Shown here piece by piece: positions 1-7,664 of a DNA stretch of 64,000 bases. Source of the DNA: Polycyclovorans sp002706265 (lineage in GTDB: Bacteria; Pseudomonadota; Gammaproteobacteria; Nevskiales; Nevskiaceae). The notes under the pieces were generated by a model. That model was not told where the DNA came from. It searched no databases and saw only the letters and a program-made list of their open reading frames with translations. Where the stretch lies: positions 1-64,000 of the forward strand of contig CAXBBM010000007.1 of assembly GCA_963973915.1 (NCBI GenBank). The letters are read 5' to 3'. Made by a program: the position numbers and the translations under genes. Numbering within the stretch: the first letter of the stretch is position 1; every line of letters begins with the position of its first letter.

Positions 1-55
1 CAATCGTTCCAACGTTCACGTGCGGCTTCGTACGCTCAAACTTTTCCTTTGCCAT
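1..55 (-). CDS. tuf: Elongation factor Tu, N-terminal fragment (cut by window edge)
   Basis: The minus strand reads MAKEKFERTKPHVNVGTI, the near-invariant start of EF-Tu, the GTPase that delivers aminoacyl-tRNA to the ribosome. Only 18 codons lie in the window. The gene sits downstream of tRNA-Tyr, tRNA-Gly and tRNA-Thr on the same strand, the classical tRNA-tufB arrangement of Gamma- and Betaproteobacteria, so it is probably co-transcribed with them. The 276-nt spacer between tRNA-Thr and this start is unusual and is described separately. Confidence 0.95.
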   Translation of the reverse strand, partial: MAKEKFERTKPHVNVGTI

Positions 56-184
56 CTGTACTCTTCTTTAGAGGTATGCCCGCGCACGCGGGACTGAAAA
101 AACACGAAAAGCGAGCAGGGCTCGCTCGGCTTGGACCACATCAACCCAACATCAAAAACTTAGTGCCCAAAAACCAGAAAGAGC

Positions 185-231
185 ACCACTGACCTGCGAA
201 TTGGGTGCCCACAATCAGATCCGAACCCATG
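185..231 (-). repeat. Partial direct copy of the tRNA-Thr 3' end in the tuf leader
   Basis: Bases 185-231 match 314-360 at 42 of 47 positions. The matching stretch in 314-360 holds the T arm and acceptor 3' strand of the tRNA-Thr gene plus about 18 nt of its downstream sequence, so the copy spans the gene boundary. In this copy the 5' side of the T stem is changed, so it could not fold as a normal T arm. It looks like an ancient tandem duplication or att-like scar inside the transcript between tRNA-Thr and tuf. Confidence 0.8.
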
Positions 232-251
232 TTTGGCCTTCGGCCAAACAT
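229..251 (-). other. Perfect hairpin in the tRNA-Thr/tuf spacer
   Basis: ATGTTTGGCC and GGCCAAACAT form a perfect 10-bp stem around the 3-nt loop TTC. It begins in the last bases of the partial tRNA-Thr copy. No T run follows on the minus strand, so it is not a standard intrinsic terminator. It may be a processing or stability element in the tRNA-tuf transcript. Confidence 0.6.
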
Positions 252-276
252 CAAAAGCGATGAATCCCTCGTTCTG

Positions 277-291
277 GAGGTCATCAGTTCG
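277..291 (+). repeat. Inverted copy of the tRNA-Thr T-arm region
   Basis: The 15 bases 277-291 (GAGGTCATCAGTTCG) are an exact inverted copy of 351-365 in the tRNA-Thr gene, and a second short match (GATTGTG, 298-304) lines up with the inverted acceptor-side sequence. In a read-through transcript this segment would be perfectly complementary to the variable-loop/T-arm region of tRNA-Thr, allowing an alternative pairing that competes with tRNA folding. Confidence 0.75.
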
Positions 292-331
292 CCTTCAGAT
301 TGTGCCAACCGTTACCACTGAACTGCGAATT

Positions 332-407
332 TGGTGCCCACAATCAGATTCGAACTGATGACCTCACCCTTACCAAGGGTGCGCTCTACCACTAGAGCTA
401 TGTGGGC
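332..407 (-). tRNA. thrT: tRNA-Thr (anticodon GGT)
   Basis: The minus strand folds as a full cloverleaf. The acceptor stem is GCCCACA/TGTGGGC with discriminator A and an encoded CCA. The anticodon stem-loop is CCC-TTGGTAA-GGG, giving anticodon GGT, and the T arm is ATCAG-TTCGAAT-CTGAT. It is the last tRNA before tuf. Confidence 0.96.
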
Positions 408-443
408 ATTGGTGTCACAACGATGCAGCCAACCATCACCATC

Positions 444-517
444 TGGAGCGGGAGACGGGAATCGAACCCGCGCTATCAGCTTGGAAGGCTGAAGTTCTAC
501 CATTGAACTACTCCCGC
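444..517 (-). tRNA. glyT: tRNA-Gly (anticodon TCC)
   Basis: The minus strand gives acceptor stem GCGGGAG/CTCCCGC, discriminator T and an encoded CCA. The anticodon loop TTCCAAG is closed by CAGC/GCTG, giving anticodon TCC. The T arm contains GGTTCGATTCC. It is the middle tRNA of the tRNA-tuf operon. Confidence 0.96.
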
Positions 518-559
518 CGCGCTCGCTGCACCAGACTGGTGTACCGCGAAAATCCTGTG

Positions 560-645
<86 letters not shown>

Positions 646-686
646 ATCCGCCCTCGACGACCGCTGAACGATCGGCGAAGCCCGCT

Positions 687-715
687 ATTGTTCATGGTGA
701 CTCCATCGGAGTCAA
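687..715 (-). promoter_or_regulatory. Sigma-70-type promoter of the tRNA-tuf operon
   Basis: On the minus strand TTGACT (715-710) and AACAAT (692-687) are separated by exactly 17 bp, upstream of tRNA-Tyr. The -35 matches the consensus at 5 of 6 positions and the -10 at 4 of 6. A GC-rich stretch (AGCGGGC) follows the -10, as in growth-rate-regulated, stringently controlled stable-RNA promoters. That mode of regulation is an inference from the discriminator. Confidence 0.6.
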
Positions 716-726
716 TACGTCATTGC

Positions 727-3186
727 TCAGGTGCCTCTCGGCTTGGCTCTGGCCGTGGCGCTGGCGACGGTCGGATTGACCGGCCAGGGGTGTCTGGGAT
801 ACCGCCCCCGCAGGTCTTTGCGCACGTCGATGTAGCCCACCTGCCAGAAGCCCTTGATGTCTTGCGTGACCGCGACCGGACGCCGCGCCGGCGACAGCAG
901 ATGCAGCACCACCGGCACGCGGCCGTTGCAGACGGTCGGGGTTTCTTGCGCGCCGAACATCTCCTGCAGTTTCACCTCCAGCAGCGGCAGCGCACCCTCG
1001 GCGTAGTGCAGGCGATGGGCGTGGCCGCTGGGCACGGTCAGGTGCGTGGGTGCCAGGCGTTGCAGCGCCTGTTGGGCGGGGTGGTCGAGCAGGCCCTGCA
1101 GCGCGTCGGCAAGCGGGATGCGGTCAAACTGGCTGCGCCGGCTGACGCCCGCCAGAAACGGCCGCAGCCAGTGCGCACGCGTCACCAGCAGCGCGTCGTC
1201 TCCCACGTCGGGCCAGCCGGCTTCGGGCTGCCATTGCCGCAGGCACTGCACCCGCGCCTGCCACTGACGCAAGGCCGGCGTCCACGGCAAGGCCTCAAGC
1301 CCCAGCTGGCCCAGGCCGTCGAGCACGCCATCGACGATGCGATCTGCCGCAGGCCGGCCCGGCCGCTGATCGATGATCAGCGCCCCAAGCCGGGTCTGGG
1401 TGTCGGTGCGGACCGCTTCGGCGCGGGCATCCCAGCCCACCGCGTCGTCCACCACCAGCTGATCGGCAAAGTCGGCGCGCAGCGTGGCCTCGTCCATGAC
1501 CAGTCCGCTGCGCAATGTTCGGGGCGGGCCGGGGTCCCAGTGCGCAACCGCCAACCACGGCGACTGGGCCAGAGGCGAGGCGCCGTGCACGCGCAGTTCG
1601 CGGCCATCGGCGCACAGAAACACGCCAACGGTGTCGCCGCGCCGCTGCGCGATGCGTTCGGGATAGGCAAAGGCCACCAGCCGCGCCAGATCGCGCTCGT
1701 CGGCCTGCGTGGCGGGCGTCACCTTCAGGCGCTGGGCCAACTGCCGCACCGTGTCACGCACCCGCCGCTGGGCCGGTGCGGGCGCGCGGCCCTGCATGAA
1801 ACGGCGCACCGCCTCGCCAAGATCGTGACCGACCTCGCCCTCATCCAACACCGCCACCAGCCACACGGCAAGCTCGCCCAGCCCCTGCCGCTGCGCGCGA
1901 TGCAGCAGTGCCGCCTGCCGGGGCGCGGCGGGCACGTTCAGCAGGGCTTGGCCGAGTGGCGTGGCGCGCCCCTGATCATCAACCGCCGCGACGCTGCGCA
2001 ACAGCCCCTGCGCGACCGACCATGCCGGTGCCGGTGGCGCGTCGAGCAGCGCCGCATCGCCGGGGCGCAGCCCCCAAACCGCCAGCTCCAGCGCAAAGCG
2101 GCTCAGGTCCACCTGCTGGATTTCGGGCGCATCGAAGGCCGCCAGACCGCCGTGCTGGTCCTGGGACCAGAGCCGAATCACCCGCCCCGGCCCCAGCCGG
2201 CCGGCGCGACCGGCGCGCTGCTCGGCGGCCGCGCGGGAGATGCGGCGGGTGACCAGGCGGTTGGCGCCCGAGGCCAGGTCATACGCGGCCACGCGCACCC
2301 AGCCCCCATCGACCACGGTGGTCACGCCTTCCACCGTCAGGCTGGTCTGGGCGATGTTGGTGGCCAGAATCACCTTGCGTGCGCCGTCAGGGTCGGGCCG
2401 CAAGGCCGCATCCTGGGCGCTGGCCTCCAGCGCGCCATACAGGGGATAGACGCGCACCGCCGCGGCGCGCGATGCCGTGCGGGATTCGATCAGCTGCTGG
2501 GCGTCGCGGATCTCGCGCGCGCCGGGCAAGAACGCCAGCACGTCGCCCTCATCCTCGGCCAGGCCGGCCATCACGGCCCCGGCAACCGCCTCGGCCACGC
2601 CGGCGGCGGTGGGCCGATAGACAACCTCGACCGGAAACATGCGGCCGTCGCTGCGCACCACCGGCGCATCGTCCAGCAGGGCAGCGATGCGCTCGGCGTT
2701 GAGCGTGGCCGACATCACCAGCACCCGCAGGTCAGGGCGCAGATTGGCGCGCGCATCGACCGTCAGGGCCAGCGCCAGATCGGCTTCGAGACTGCGTTCA
2801 TGAAACTCGTCGAAGATCACCAGCCCCACGCCGGGCAACTCGGCGTCCGCCTGCAGGCGCCGCGTCAGCAGCCCCTCGGTGAGCACCTCCACCCGGGTGC
2901 GCGGGCCAACCTTGCGATCAAACCGCACCTGATAGCCGACGGTTTCGCCCACCGCCTCGGCACACAACTGCGCCATGCGCGCCGCGGCCGCGCGCGCCGC
3001 CACGCGGCGGGGTTCGAGCACGATGATCGACTTGCCCGCCAACCACGGCGCGGCCAGCAGGGCCAACGGCACCAGCGTGGTCTTGCCCGAGCCCGGCGGC
3101 GCACAGAGCACCGCCGACATCGAAGTCGCCAGCGTGGTCATCAAGGTCGGCAGCACCTCGCCGACCGGCAGATCCGGCAGCGTCAT
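727..3186 (-). CDS. hrpB: ATP-dependent RNA helicase HrpB
   Basis: This 819-aa DEAH-box helicase has the usual length of HrpB. Visible motifs in order are Walker A GSGKTT (about residues 32-37), DEFH (about 126-129), SAT (about 159-161) and motif VI QRAGRAGRLGPG, followed by the HrpB-type C-terminal region. The chosen start MTLPDLPVGEV overlaps the stop of the upstream MOSC gene by 4 nt (ATGA), so the two are translationally coupled. The family is widespread; its cellular role is poorly defined, probably RNA processing. The opposite strand carries a 905-codon open frame that is a high-GC shadow. Confidence 0.93.
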   Translation of the reverse strand: MTLPDLPVGEVLPTLMTTLATSMSAVLCAPPGSGKTTLVPLALLAAPWLAGKSIIVLEPRRVAARAAAARMAQLCAEAVGETVGYQVRFDRKVGPRTRVEVLTEGLLTRRLQADAELPGVGLVIFDEFHERSLEADLALALTVDARANLRPDLRVLVMSATLNAERIAALLDDAPVVRSDGRMFPVEVVYRPTAAGVAEAVAGAVMAGLAEDEGDVLAFLPGAREIRDAQQLIESRTASRAAAVRVYPLYGALEASAQDAALRPDPDGARKVILATNIAQTSLTVEGVTTVVDGGWVRVAAYDLASGANRLVTRRISRAAAEQRAGRAGRLGPGRVIRLWSQDQHGGLAAFDAPEIQQVDLSRFALELAVWGLRPGDAALLDAPPAPAWSVAQGLLRSVAAVDDQGRATPLGQALLNVPAAPRQAALLHRAQRQGLGELAVWLVAVLDEGEVGHDLGEAVRRFMQGRAPAPAQRRVRDTVRQLAQRLKVTPATQADERDLARLVAFAYPERIAQRRGDTVGVFLCADGRELRVHGASPLAQSPWLAVAHWDPGPPRTLRSGLVMDEATLRADFADQLVVDDAVGWDARAEAVRTDTQTRLGALIIDQRPGRPAADRIVDGVLDGLGQLGLEALPWTPALRQWQARVQCLRQWQPEAGWPDVGDDALLVTRAHWLRPFLAGVSRRSQFDRIPLADALQGLLDHPAQQALQRLAPTHLTVPSGHAHRLHYAEGALPLLEVKLQEMFGAQETPTVCNGRVPVVLHLLSPARRPVAVTQDIKGFWQVGYIDVRKDLRGRYPRHPWPVNPTVASATARAKPRGT

Positions 3187-3860
3187 CGACCGTGCTCGCG
3201 CAGCCACGCCAGGCGCGTGCCCAGGCGCCGCCGCCAGTCGGCGGCCAGCGCCGGCATCTCGGCCAGGCGCTGCAACACCGCCAGGTCGGGCCGGGTTTGG
3301 TCGCGCAGCGCAGAGAACGCCGCCACGCTGATCGTGCCCGGCGGGCGCGCGATCAGGGTCAGGGCCTCGCCCACCTCGGCGCGACCGGGCACCAGCACCC
3401 GGTAATACCACCCGGCGATGCCGCGCTGTTCGATGAAGGCGGCCATGCCGTCGATGCCGTGTCGCGCGTCGATCTTCCAGCAGGGGGTGCGCGGCTGGCA
3501 GATCTGCAGCCGCGCCTGGCCCAAGGCGAACACGTCGCCGATGCAGACATCGTTTTCGTCGACACCGGCCGCGCTCAGGTTCTCGCCCATGGCCCCGGGG
3601 CCCAGGGCGCCCGCCACGTCCGGAAACCGCTGGGCCAGCAGCGCATAACGGTCCGACGCGTAGAAGTGCACGGCTTTCTCCAGGCCGCCGTGATGCTTCA
3701 GGTCGGCCTGATGGTCTCCGACGATGCCCAGCGGCGTGATCTCGATCTCACCGTGCAGCGGTTGCTTGAAGATCGCCGTGGGCCGGCCATCGCCGGGCAT
3801 GGGCTGCACGCGCCCGGCGAACACCCGCGGCGTGACAGAGGCAAGTTGAACGTCTGACAT
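3183..3860 (-). CDS. MOSC domain protein, YiiM-like
   Basis: The 225-aa product matches YiiM in length and motifs. It has an N-terminal segment with GDHQADLKHHGG, the run FYASDRYALL, GAMGENLS, and the likely molybdenum-ligand cysteine in CQPRTPCWKIDARHG. YiiM-type MOSC proteins bind the molybdenum cofactor and reduce N-hydroxylated compounds such as 6-hydroxylaminopurine. The start MSDVQLASVTP has a strong ribosome binding site (GGAGG, complement of 3872-3876). It is coupled to hrpB downstream and divergent from the PRMT-like gene, with 37 bp between the two start codons. Confidence 0.85.
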   Translation of the reverse strand: MSDVQLASVTPRVFAGRVQPMPGDGRPTAIFKQPLHGEIEITPLGIVGDHQADLKHHGGLEKAVHFYASDRYALLAQRFPDVAGALGPGAMGENLSAAGVDENDVCIGDVFALGQARLQICQPRTPCWKIDARHGIDGMAAFIEQRGIAGWYYRVLVPGRAEVGEALTLIARPPGTISVAAFSALRDQTRPDLAVLQRLAEMPALAADWRRRLGTRLAWLREHGR

Positions 3861-3897
3861 GTCGGTATTTTCCTCCGAATCGCCGACAATCGCGGCC

Positions 3898-4833
3898 ATG
3901 AGCGAAATTGAACTGCACCGCAAGCTGCTGGGCGACGCCGGCCGCAATCAGGCCTTCCACGCGGCGCTGAAACAGGTCATTACCCCCGGCGTCACCACCG
4001 TGGCCGACCTGGGTGCGGGCACCGGCTTTCTGTCGTTTCTGGCCCGGCGGCTTGGCGCCAAGCATTGCCACCTCGTCGAGTACAGCGAAGCGCTGGCGCT
4101 GGCGCAAACGCTGGCGCGCGCCAACGGCATCACGGGCCTGCAGTTCACCCATGCGCATTCCGGCGAGATCGCCAACCCGCCCCGGGTGGATCTGGTGATC
4201 TCTGAAACGCTGGGCAACTACGCGCTGGAAGAAGGGCTGCTGGAAACCCTGGTCGACGCGCGCCGCTACCTGAAACCCGGTGGCGCCATCATGCCCTGCC
4301 GCCTCCAGCAGTTCGTGGCGCCGGTGAGCGACCCCTCCCTGCAGCGCGAAATCGACCTCTGGAGCACCGTCGGCTTTGATCTGAACCTGGATGCCGCCCG
4401 CGTGGTCAGCCTCAACAATCTGTACGTCCGGCGTGTGCCGCCCACTCACCTGGCGGCGCCGGGGGCCTGCTGGGATGACCTCGACTTCTCGCCCAAGTCG
4501 CCACCGCCGCTCAGTCGCCGCCAGCAGAAGGTCAGCTTCGCGCCTGCGCCGCACACCGTGCACGGCCTCGCACTGTGGTGGGTCTGTACGCTGGCGCCCG
4601 GGGTCGACATCAGCACCGCGCCCGACGCCGCACCGACGCATTGGGATCAGGTCTACCTGCCCTTGCTGGAGGCCATCACCCTGCAACAGGGCGACGCATT
4701 GCAGGTCACGCTGACCAGCGACACCCGACCCGACGTGGGCCTGCGCCTGCAGTGGCGGGTGACACATCAGCGTGCGGGCAAGCGCATCAGCGAACAAAGT
4801 CTGGACAGCTTTCGGGGGCGATTGCAGGCCTGA
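3898..4833 (+). CDS. Protein arginine methyltransferase (PRMT) homologue
   Basis: The 311-aa protein carries the full class I PRMT signature. Motif I is VADLGAGTGF (about 36-45), with an acidic post-I residue in HLVEYSE (about 58-64). A double-E loop is present, SETLGNYALEEGLL (about 102-115), followed by YLKPGG. The PRMT-specific THW loop reads STAPDAAPTHWDQVY (about 239-253), within a beta-barrel-like C-terminal half. These enzymes move methyl groups from SAM to arginine in proteins, and bacterial members are uncommon. An earlier in-frame ATG at 3859 overlaps the MOSC start codon. I chose 3898 because the product then begins at the conserved domain and a -10-like GACAAT lies 7 nt upstream. 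Its substrate is unknown. Confidence 0.8.
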   Translation: MSEIELHRKLLGDAGRNQAFHAALKQVITPGVTTVADLGAGTGFLSFLARRLGAKHCHLVEYSEALALAQTLARANGITGLQFTHAHSGEIANPPRVDLVISETLGNYALEEGLLETLVDARRYLKPGGAIMPCRLQQFVAPVSDPSLQREIDLWSTVGFDLNLDAARVVSLNNLYVRRVPPTHLAAPGACWDDLDFSPKSPPPLSRRQQKVSFAPAPHTVHGLALWWVCTLAPGVDISTAPDAAPTHWDQVYLPLLEAITLQQGDALQVTLTSDTRPDVGLRLQWRVTHQRAGKRISEQSLDSFRGRLQA

Positions 4834-4912
4834 GGATCGCGAACCTCGTGTCCCGTGAACGCGGTGAGCAGCGTAACCTCTCGGGTCCGACCGATCCCGA
4901 ACGGAGCCCCGC

Positions 4913-5941
4913 ATGACCCCTGCCGCCATTCCCGCCACGCTGCTCACCGGCGACGGCATTGGCCCCGAAATTGTTGCGGCCACCCGCAGCGTCTTCGAGG
5001 CCCTGGGCACCCCCTTCGCGTGGGACGAGCAACCCGCCGGCCTTGGCGCCGCCGAGCAGTTCGGCGATCCCCTGCCGGAATGCACGCTGGAGAGCATTCG
5101 ACGTACCGGTCTGGCGCTGAAGGGGCCGCTGACCACACCGGTCGACAGCCCCATGCGCTCGGTCAATGTCAGGCTGCGTGAAACCTTCAAGCTCTACGCC
5201 AATCTGCGCCCGGCCCAAACCCTGATCCCCGGCGGTCGTTTTGACGACATAGATCTGGTGCTGGTGCGCGAAAACCTCGAAGGCTTCTACGTCGGCTACG
5301 AACATTACGTCCCCATCGGCGACGACCCGCGCGCCGTGGCGCAGGGCACCGGCATCAACACCCGCGAGGGCTGTCGCCGCATCGCGGAATGGGCCTTCGA
5401 CTACGCCGTGCGTCATGGCCGCAAGAAAGTCACCATCATCCACAAGGCCAACATCCTCAAGAAGCTCACCGGGCTGTTTCTGGAAACCGCGTATGAGGTC
5501 GGCGAACGCTACCGCGACCGACTGATCATCGAAGACCGCATTGTCGATAACTGCGCCATGCAGCTGGTGCTCAACCCTTGGCAGTTCGACGTGCTGCTCA
5601 CCACCAATCTGTTCGGCGATATTTTGTCTGACGAAATTGCCGGCCTCATCGGCGGCCTGGGCATGGCGCCGGGCGGCAACATCGGCGCGCACGCGGCCAT
5701 CTTCGAGGCGGTGCACGGCTCGGCACCGGACATTGCCGGCAAGGGCATTGCCAACCCCACCGCCCTCCTGCTGGCGGGCGCGATGATGCTCGACCATGTG
5801 GGGCAACACGACCGCGCCCAGCAGCTGCGGCAGGCCCTGCGCGACACGCTGAACATCGATCACGTGCGCACCGGCGACTTGGGCGGCAGCGCCAGCACGG
5901 TCGACTACACGGCGGCGCTCGTGCGGCGCCTGAACGCCTGA
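4913..5941 (+). CDS. Isocitrate dehydrogenase, NAD-dependent type
   Basis: This 342-aa member of the isocitrate/isopropylmalate dehydrogenase family contains GDGIGPEI near the N-terminus and the substrate loop SVNVRLRETFKLYANLRP. It also has the catalytic Tyr and Lys regions (ENLEGFYVGYEH, HKANILK), the metal-binding run NLFGDILSDEIAGLIGG, and the nucleotide-binding GSAPDIAGKGIANP. The loop and length fit the monomeric-fold NAD-IDH (IDH3-like) branch that oxidises isocitrate to 2-oxoglutarate in the TCA cycle. Homoisocitrate or 3-isopropylmalate activity cannot be excluded by eye. It ends 1 bp before the convergent aldehyde dehydrogenase gene. Confidence 0.82.
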   Translation: MTPAAIPATLLTGDGIGPEIVAATRSVFEALGTPFAWDEQPAGLGAAEQFGDPLPECTLESIRRTGLALKGPLTTPVDSPMRSVNVRLRETFKLYANLRPAQTLIPGGRFDDIDLVLVRENLEGFYVGYEHYVPIGDDPRAVAQGTGINTREGCRRIAEWAFDYAVRHGRKKVTIIHKANILKKLTGLFLETAYEVGERYRDRLIIEDRIVDNCAMQLVLNPWQFDVLLTTNLFGDILSDEIAGLIGGLGMAPGGNIGAHAAIFEAVHGSAPDIAGKGIANPTALLLAGAMMLDHVGQHDRAQQLRQALRDTLNIDHVRTGDLGGSASTVDYTAALVRRLNA

Positions 5942-5942
5942 A

Positions 5943-7307
5943 TCACGCCCGCAGGATGGCGCGCACGTTGACGAACTCCATCAGCCCGTGCCGCGACAGC
6001 TCGCGGCCGTAGCCGCTGTCACGCACGCCTCCGAACGGCAGCCGCGGGTCGGAGGCCACCGCGCGATTGATGCCCACCGCGCCGCAGTGCATCTGCCGGG
6101 CGAAGGCTTCTGCCGCCTTCACATCGGCTGAGAACACCGCGCCGCCCAGGCCGTAGACCGTGTCGTTGGCGACCTGCAACGCCGCCTCGGCGTCGGGCAC
6201 TTCGATCAGGGTCGCCACCGGGCCGAACAGTTCGTCGGCATAGGCCGGGCAGCCCGGCGGTGGATCGGTGAGCAGGGTCACCGGGTAGTAGCTGCCGTTG
6301 CCGGCCGGCAACACCCCGCCGAGCACGCAGCGCGCGCCGGCCGCCATGCTGGCCTGCACCTGATCGTGCAGCTGCGCCCGCAGGTCCTCACGGGCCATGG
6401 GCCCGACGGTGGTCGTACTGTCGAAGGGATCCCCGACGACCTGCGCGGCCAGTTGCGCCCGCACGGCGGCCTCGAAGGCCGGGCGCGCAGCCCGGGTGAC
6501 GATCCAGCGCTTGGCCGCGATGCAGCTCTGGCCGGCGTTGGTGAGGCGAAAGTGCACGCAGGTGGTCGCCGCGTGCGCGATGTCAGCGTCGTCGAGCACC
6601 ACGTAGGCGTCCGAGCCGCCCAGTTCCAGCACGCACTTTTTCAGCACCTGCCCGGCCTGCGCCGCCACCGCCCGGCCGGCGCGCACGCTGCCGGTCAACG
6701 ACACCGCCGCCACGCGCGGGTCGGCAATCACCGTTGCCGTGGGGGCCAGGTCGATCACCAGTGCGCTGTACACGCCGCCGCCCAGGCCCACGTCATCGAA
6801 CAGTTGCGCCAAAGCCAGGGCGGTGCCGGTGACATTGGGCGCGTGCTTGATCAGCACGGTATTGCCCGCCATCAGGGTCGGGGCCGCAAACCGCAGCACC
6901 TGCCACAGCGGAAAATTCCACGGCATGACGCCCAGAATCACACCCAAGGGCGCGTGACTGATCGCGGCGCTGCCGCTGTCGATGGCCACGGGCTGGTCCG
7001 CCAGAAACGCCTCGGCGTGCTCGGCGTAGTAGCGGCAGGCGCTCGCCGACTTGCGGGCTTCGGACGCGCCCTGTGCCAGCGGCTTGCCCATCTCCAGGGC
7101 CATCAGTCGGGCGAAGGTGTCGGCGCGGGCTTCCAGCGCCTCGGCCACGGCCCGCATGCCGCGCGCGCGTTCGGCAAAACCCAGGTCTTGCCAGCGCCGC
7201 TGCGCGGCGACGGCCTGGTCCAGCACGCCATGCACTTCTGCGGGGGTCTGCTCGGGGTAGGTGTCCAGCACGTCGCCGGTGGCGGGGTTGCGGGTCTGCA
7301 GGCTCAC
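5943..7307 (-). CDS. NAD(P)-dependent aldehyde dehydrogenase, Sad/GabD-like
   Basis: The 454-aa ALDH fold has PWNFPLWQ in the N-terminal domain, the coenzyme-site loop SLTGSVRAGRAV, the catalytic Glu motif LELGGSDAY and the nucleophile Cys in NAGQSCIAAKR. ELFGPVA and a PFGG motif near the C-terminus complete the pattern. Sequence style and length resemble succinate-semialdehyde dehydrogenase Sad (YneI), which makes succinate from succinate semialdehyde, but the substrate is inferred. The start codon is GTG and overlaps the stop of the upstream YkgJ-like gene (GTGA), indicating coupling. Confidence 0.85.
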   Translation of the reverse strand: MSLQTRNPATGDVLDTYPEQTPAEVHGVLDQAVAAQRRWQDLGFAERARGMRAVAEALEARADTFARLMALEMGKPLAQGASEARKSASACRYYAEHAEAFLADQPVAIDSGSAAISHAPLGVILGVMPWNFPLWQVLRFAAPTLMAGNTVLIKHAPNVTGTALALAQLFDDVGLGGGVYSALVIDLAPTATVIADPRVAAVSLTGSVRAGRAVAAQAGQVLKKCVLELGGSDAYVVLDDADIAHAATTCVHFRLTNAGQSCIAAKRWIVTRAARPAFEAAVRAQLAAQVVGDPFDSTTTVGPMAREDLRAQLHDQVQASMAAGARCVLGGVLPAGNGSYYPVTLLTDPPPGCPAYADELFGPVATLIEVPDAEAALQVANDTVYGLGGAVFSADVKAAEAFARQMHCGAVGINRAVASDPRLPFGGVRDSGYGRELSRHGLMEFVNVRAILRA

Positions 7308-7618
7308 GAGGGTCTTCCTGTTCGGGCGGATGGTGAGGGTTGGGCACGGGTCGCCGTCAATCGTTCAAGGGTCGTCAGGTAGTCCAGCGCCTGCGCGCGC
7401 GAGCTACCGCACATCAGCGGCTCGGGTCTCAGAGAGGCGCAGACCGCCGGCCGTCGTGGATCACCCCACAGCGCACAGGCCAGGGTCGGGCTCAGGTGCG
7501 GGCAGGGCACGCCGGCCGGCTTGCCGTGGGGCAGACCGGGCAGCGGCGAGGTGATGGACGGCGCAATGCAGCAGGCGGCACAACCGGTTCGGCAGGCGAT
7601 TGCCGGTGGTTCTGACAT
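7304..7618 (-). CDS. YkgJ-type cysteine cluster protein
   Basis: The 104-aa protein has the zinc/iron-chelating CxBA arrangement of the YkgJ family: CRTGCAACC near the start, PCPHL, then CALWGDPRRPAVC and a final Cys in LMCGSSRAQAL. The start MSEPPAIAC is the last ATG before the cluster. It is translationally coupled to the downstream aldehyde dehydrogenase and divergent from tesB. The exact role is unknown; metal binding is inferred from the Cys pattern. The C-terminal tail after residue 80 is low complexity. Confidence 0.75.
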   Translation of the reverse strand: MSEPPAIACRTGCAACCIAPSITSPLPGLPHGKPAGVPCPHLSPTLACALWGDPRRPAVCASLRPEPLMCGSSRAQALDYLTTLERLTATRAQPSPSARTGRPS

Positions 7619-7664
7619 GGCGGAATGCCTCACAATTACGGTTTGCTGAATGGTGGAGCGTTGC

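Noticed and set aside
204..228. Second tRNA-Thr gene
   Set aside because: Only the 3' third is copied, with a disrupted T stem and no anticodon arm, so it is a partial repeat and not a tRNA gene.
688..3405. 905-codon open frame on the plus strand opposite hrpB
   Set aside because: Arg/His/Gln-rich translation without recognisable domains, fully antisense to a clear helicase gene. Long antisense frames are expected in GC-rich DNA with strong codon bias.
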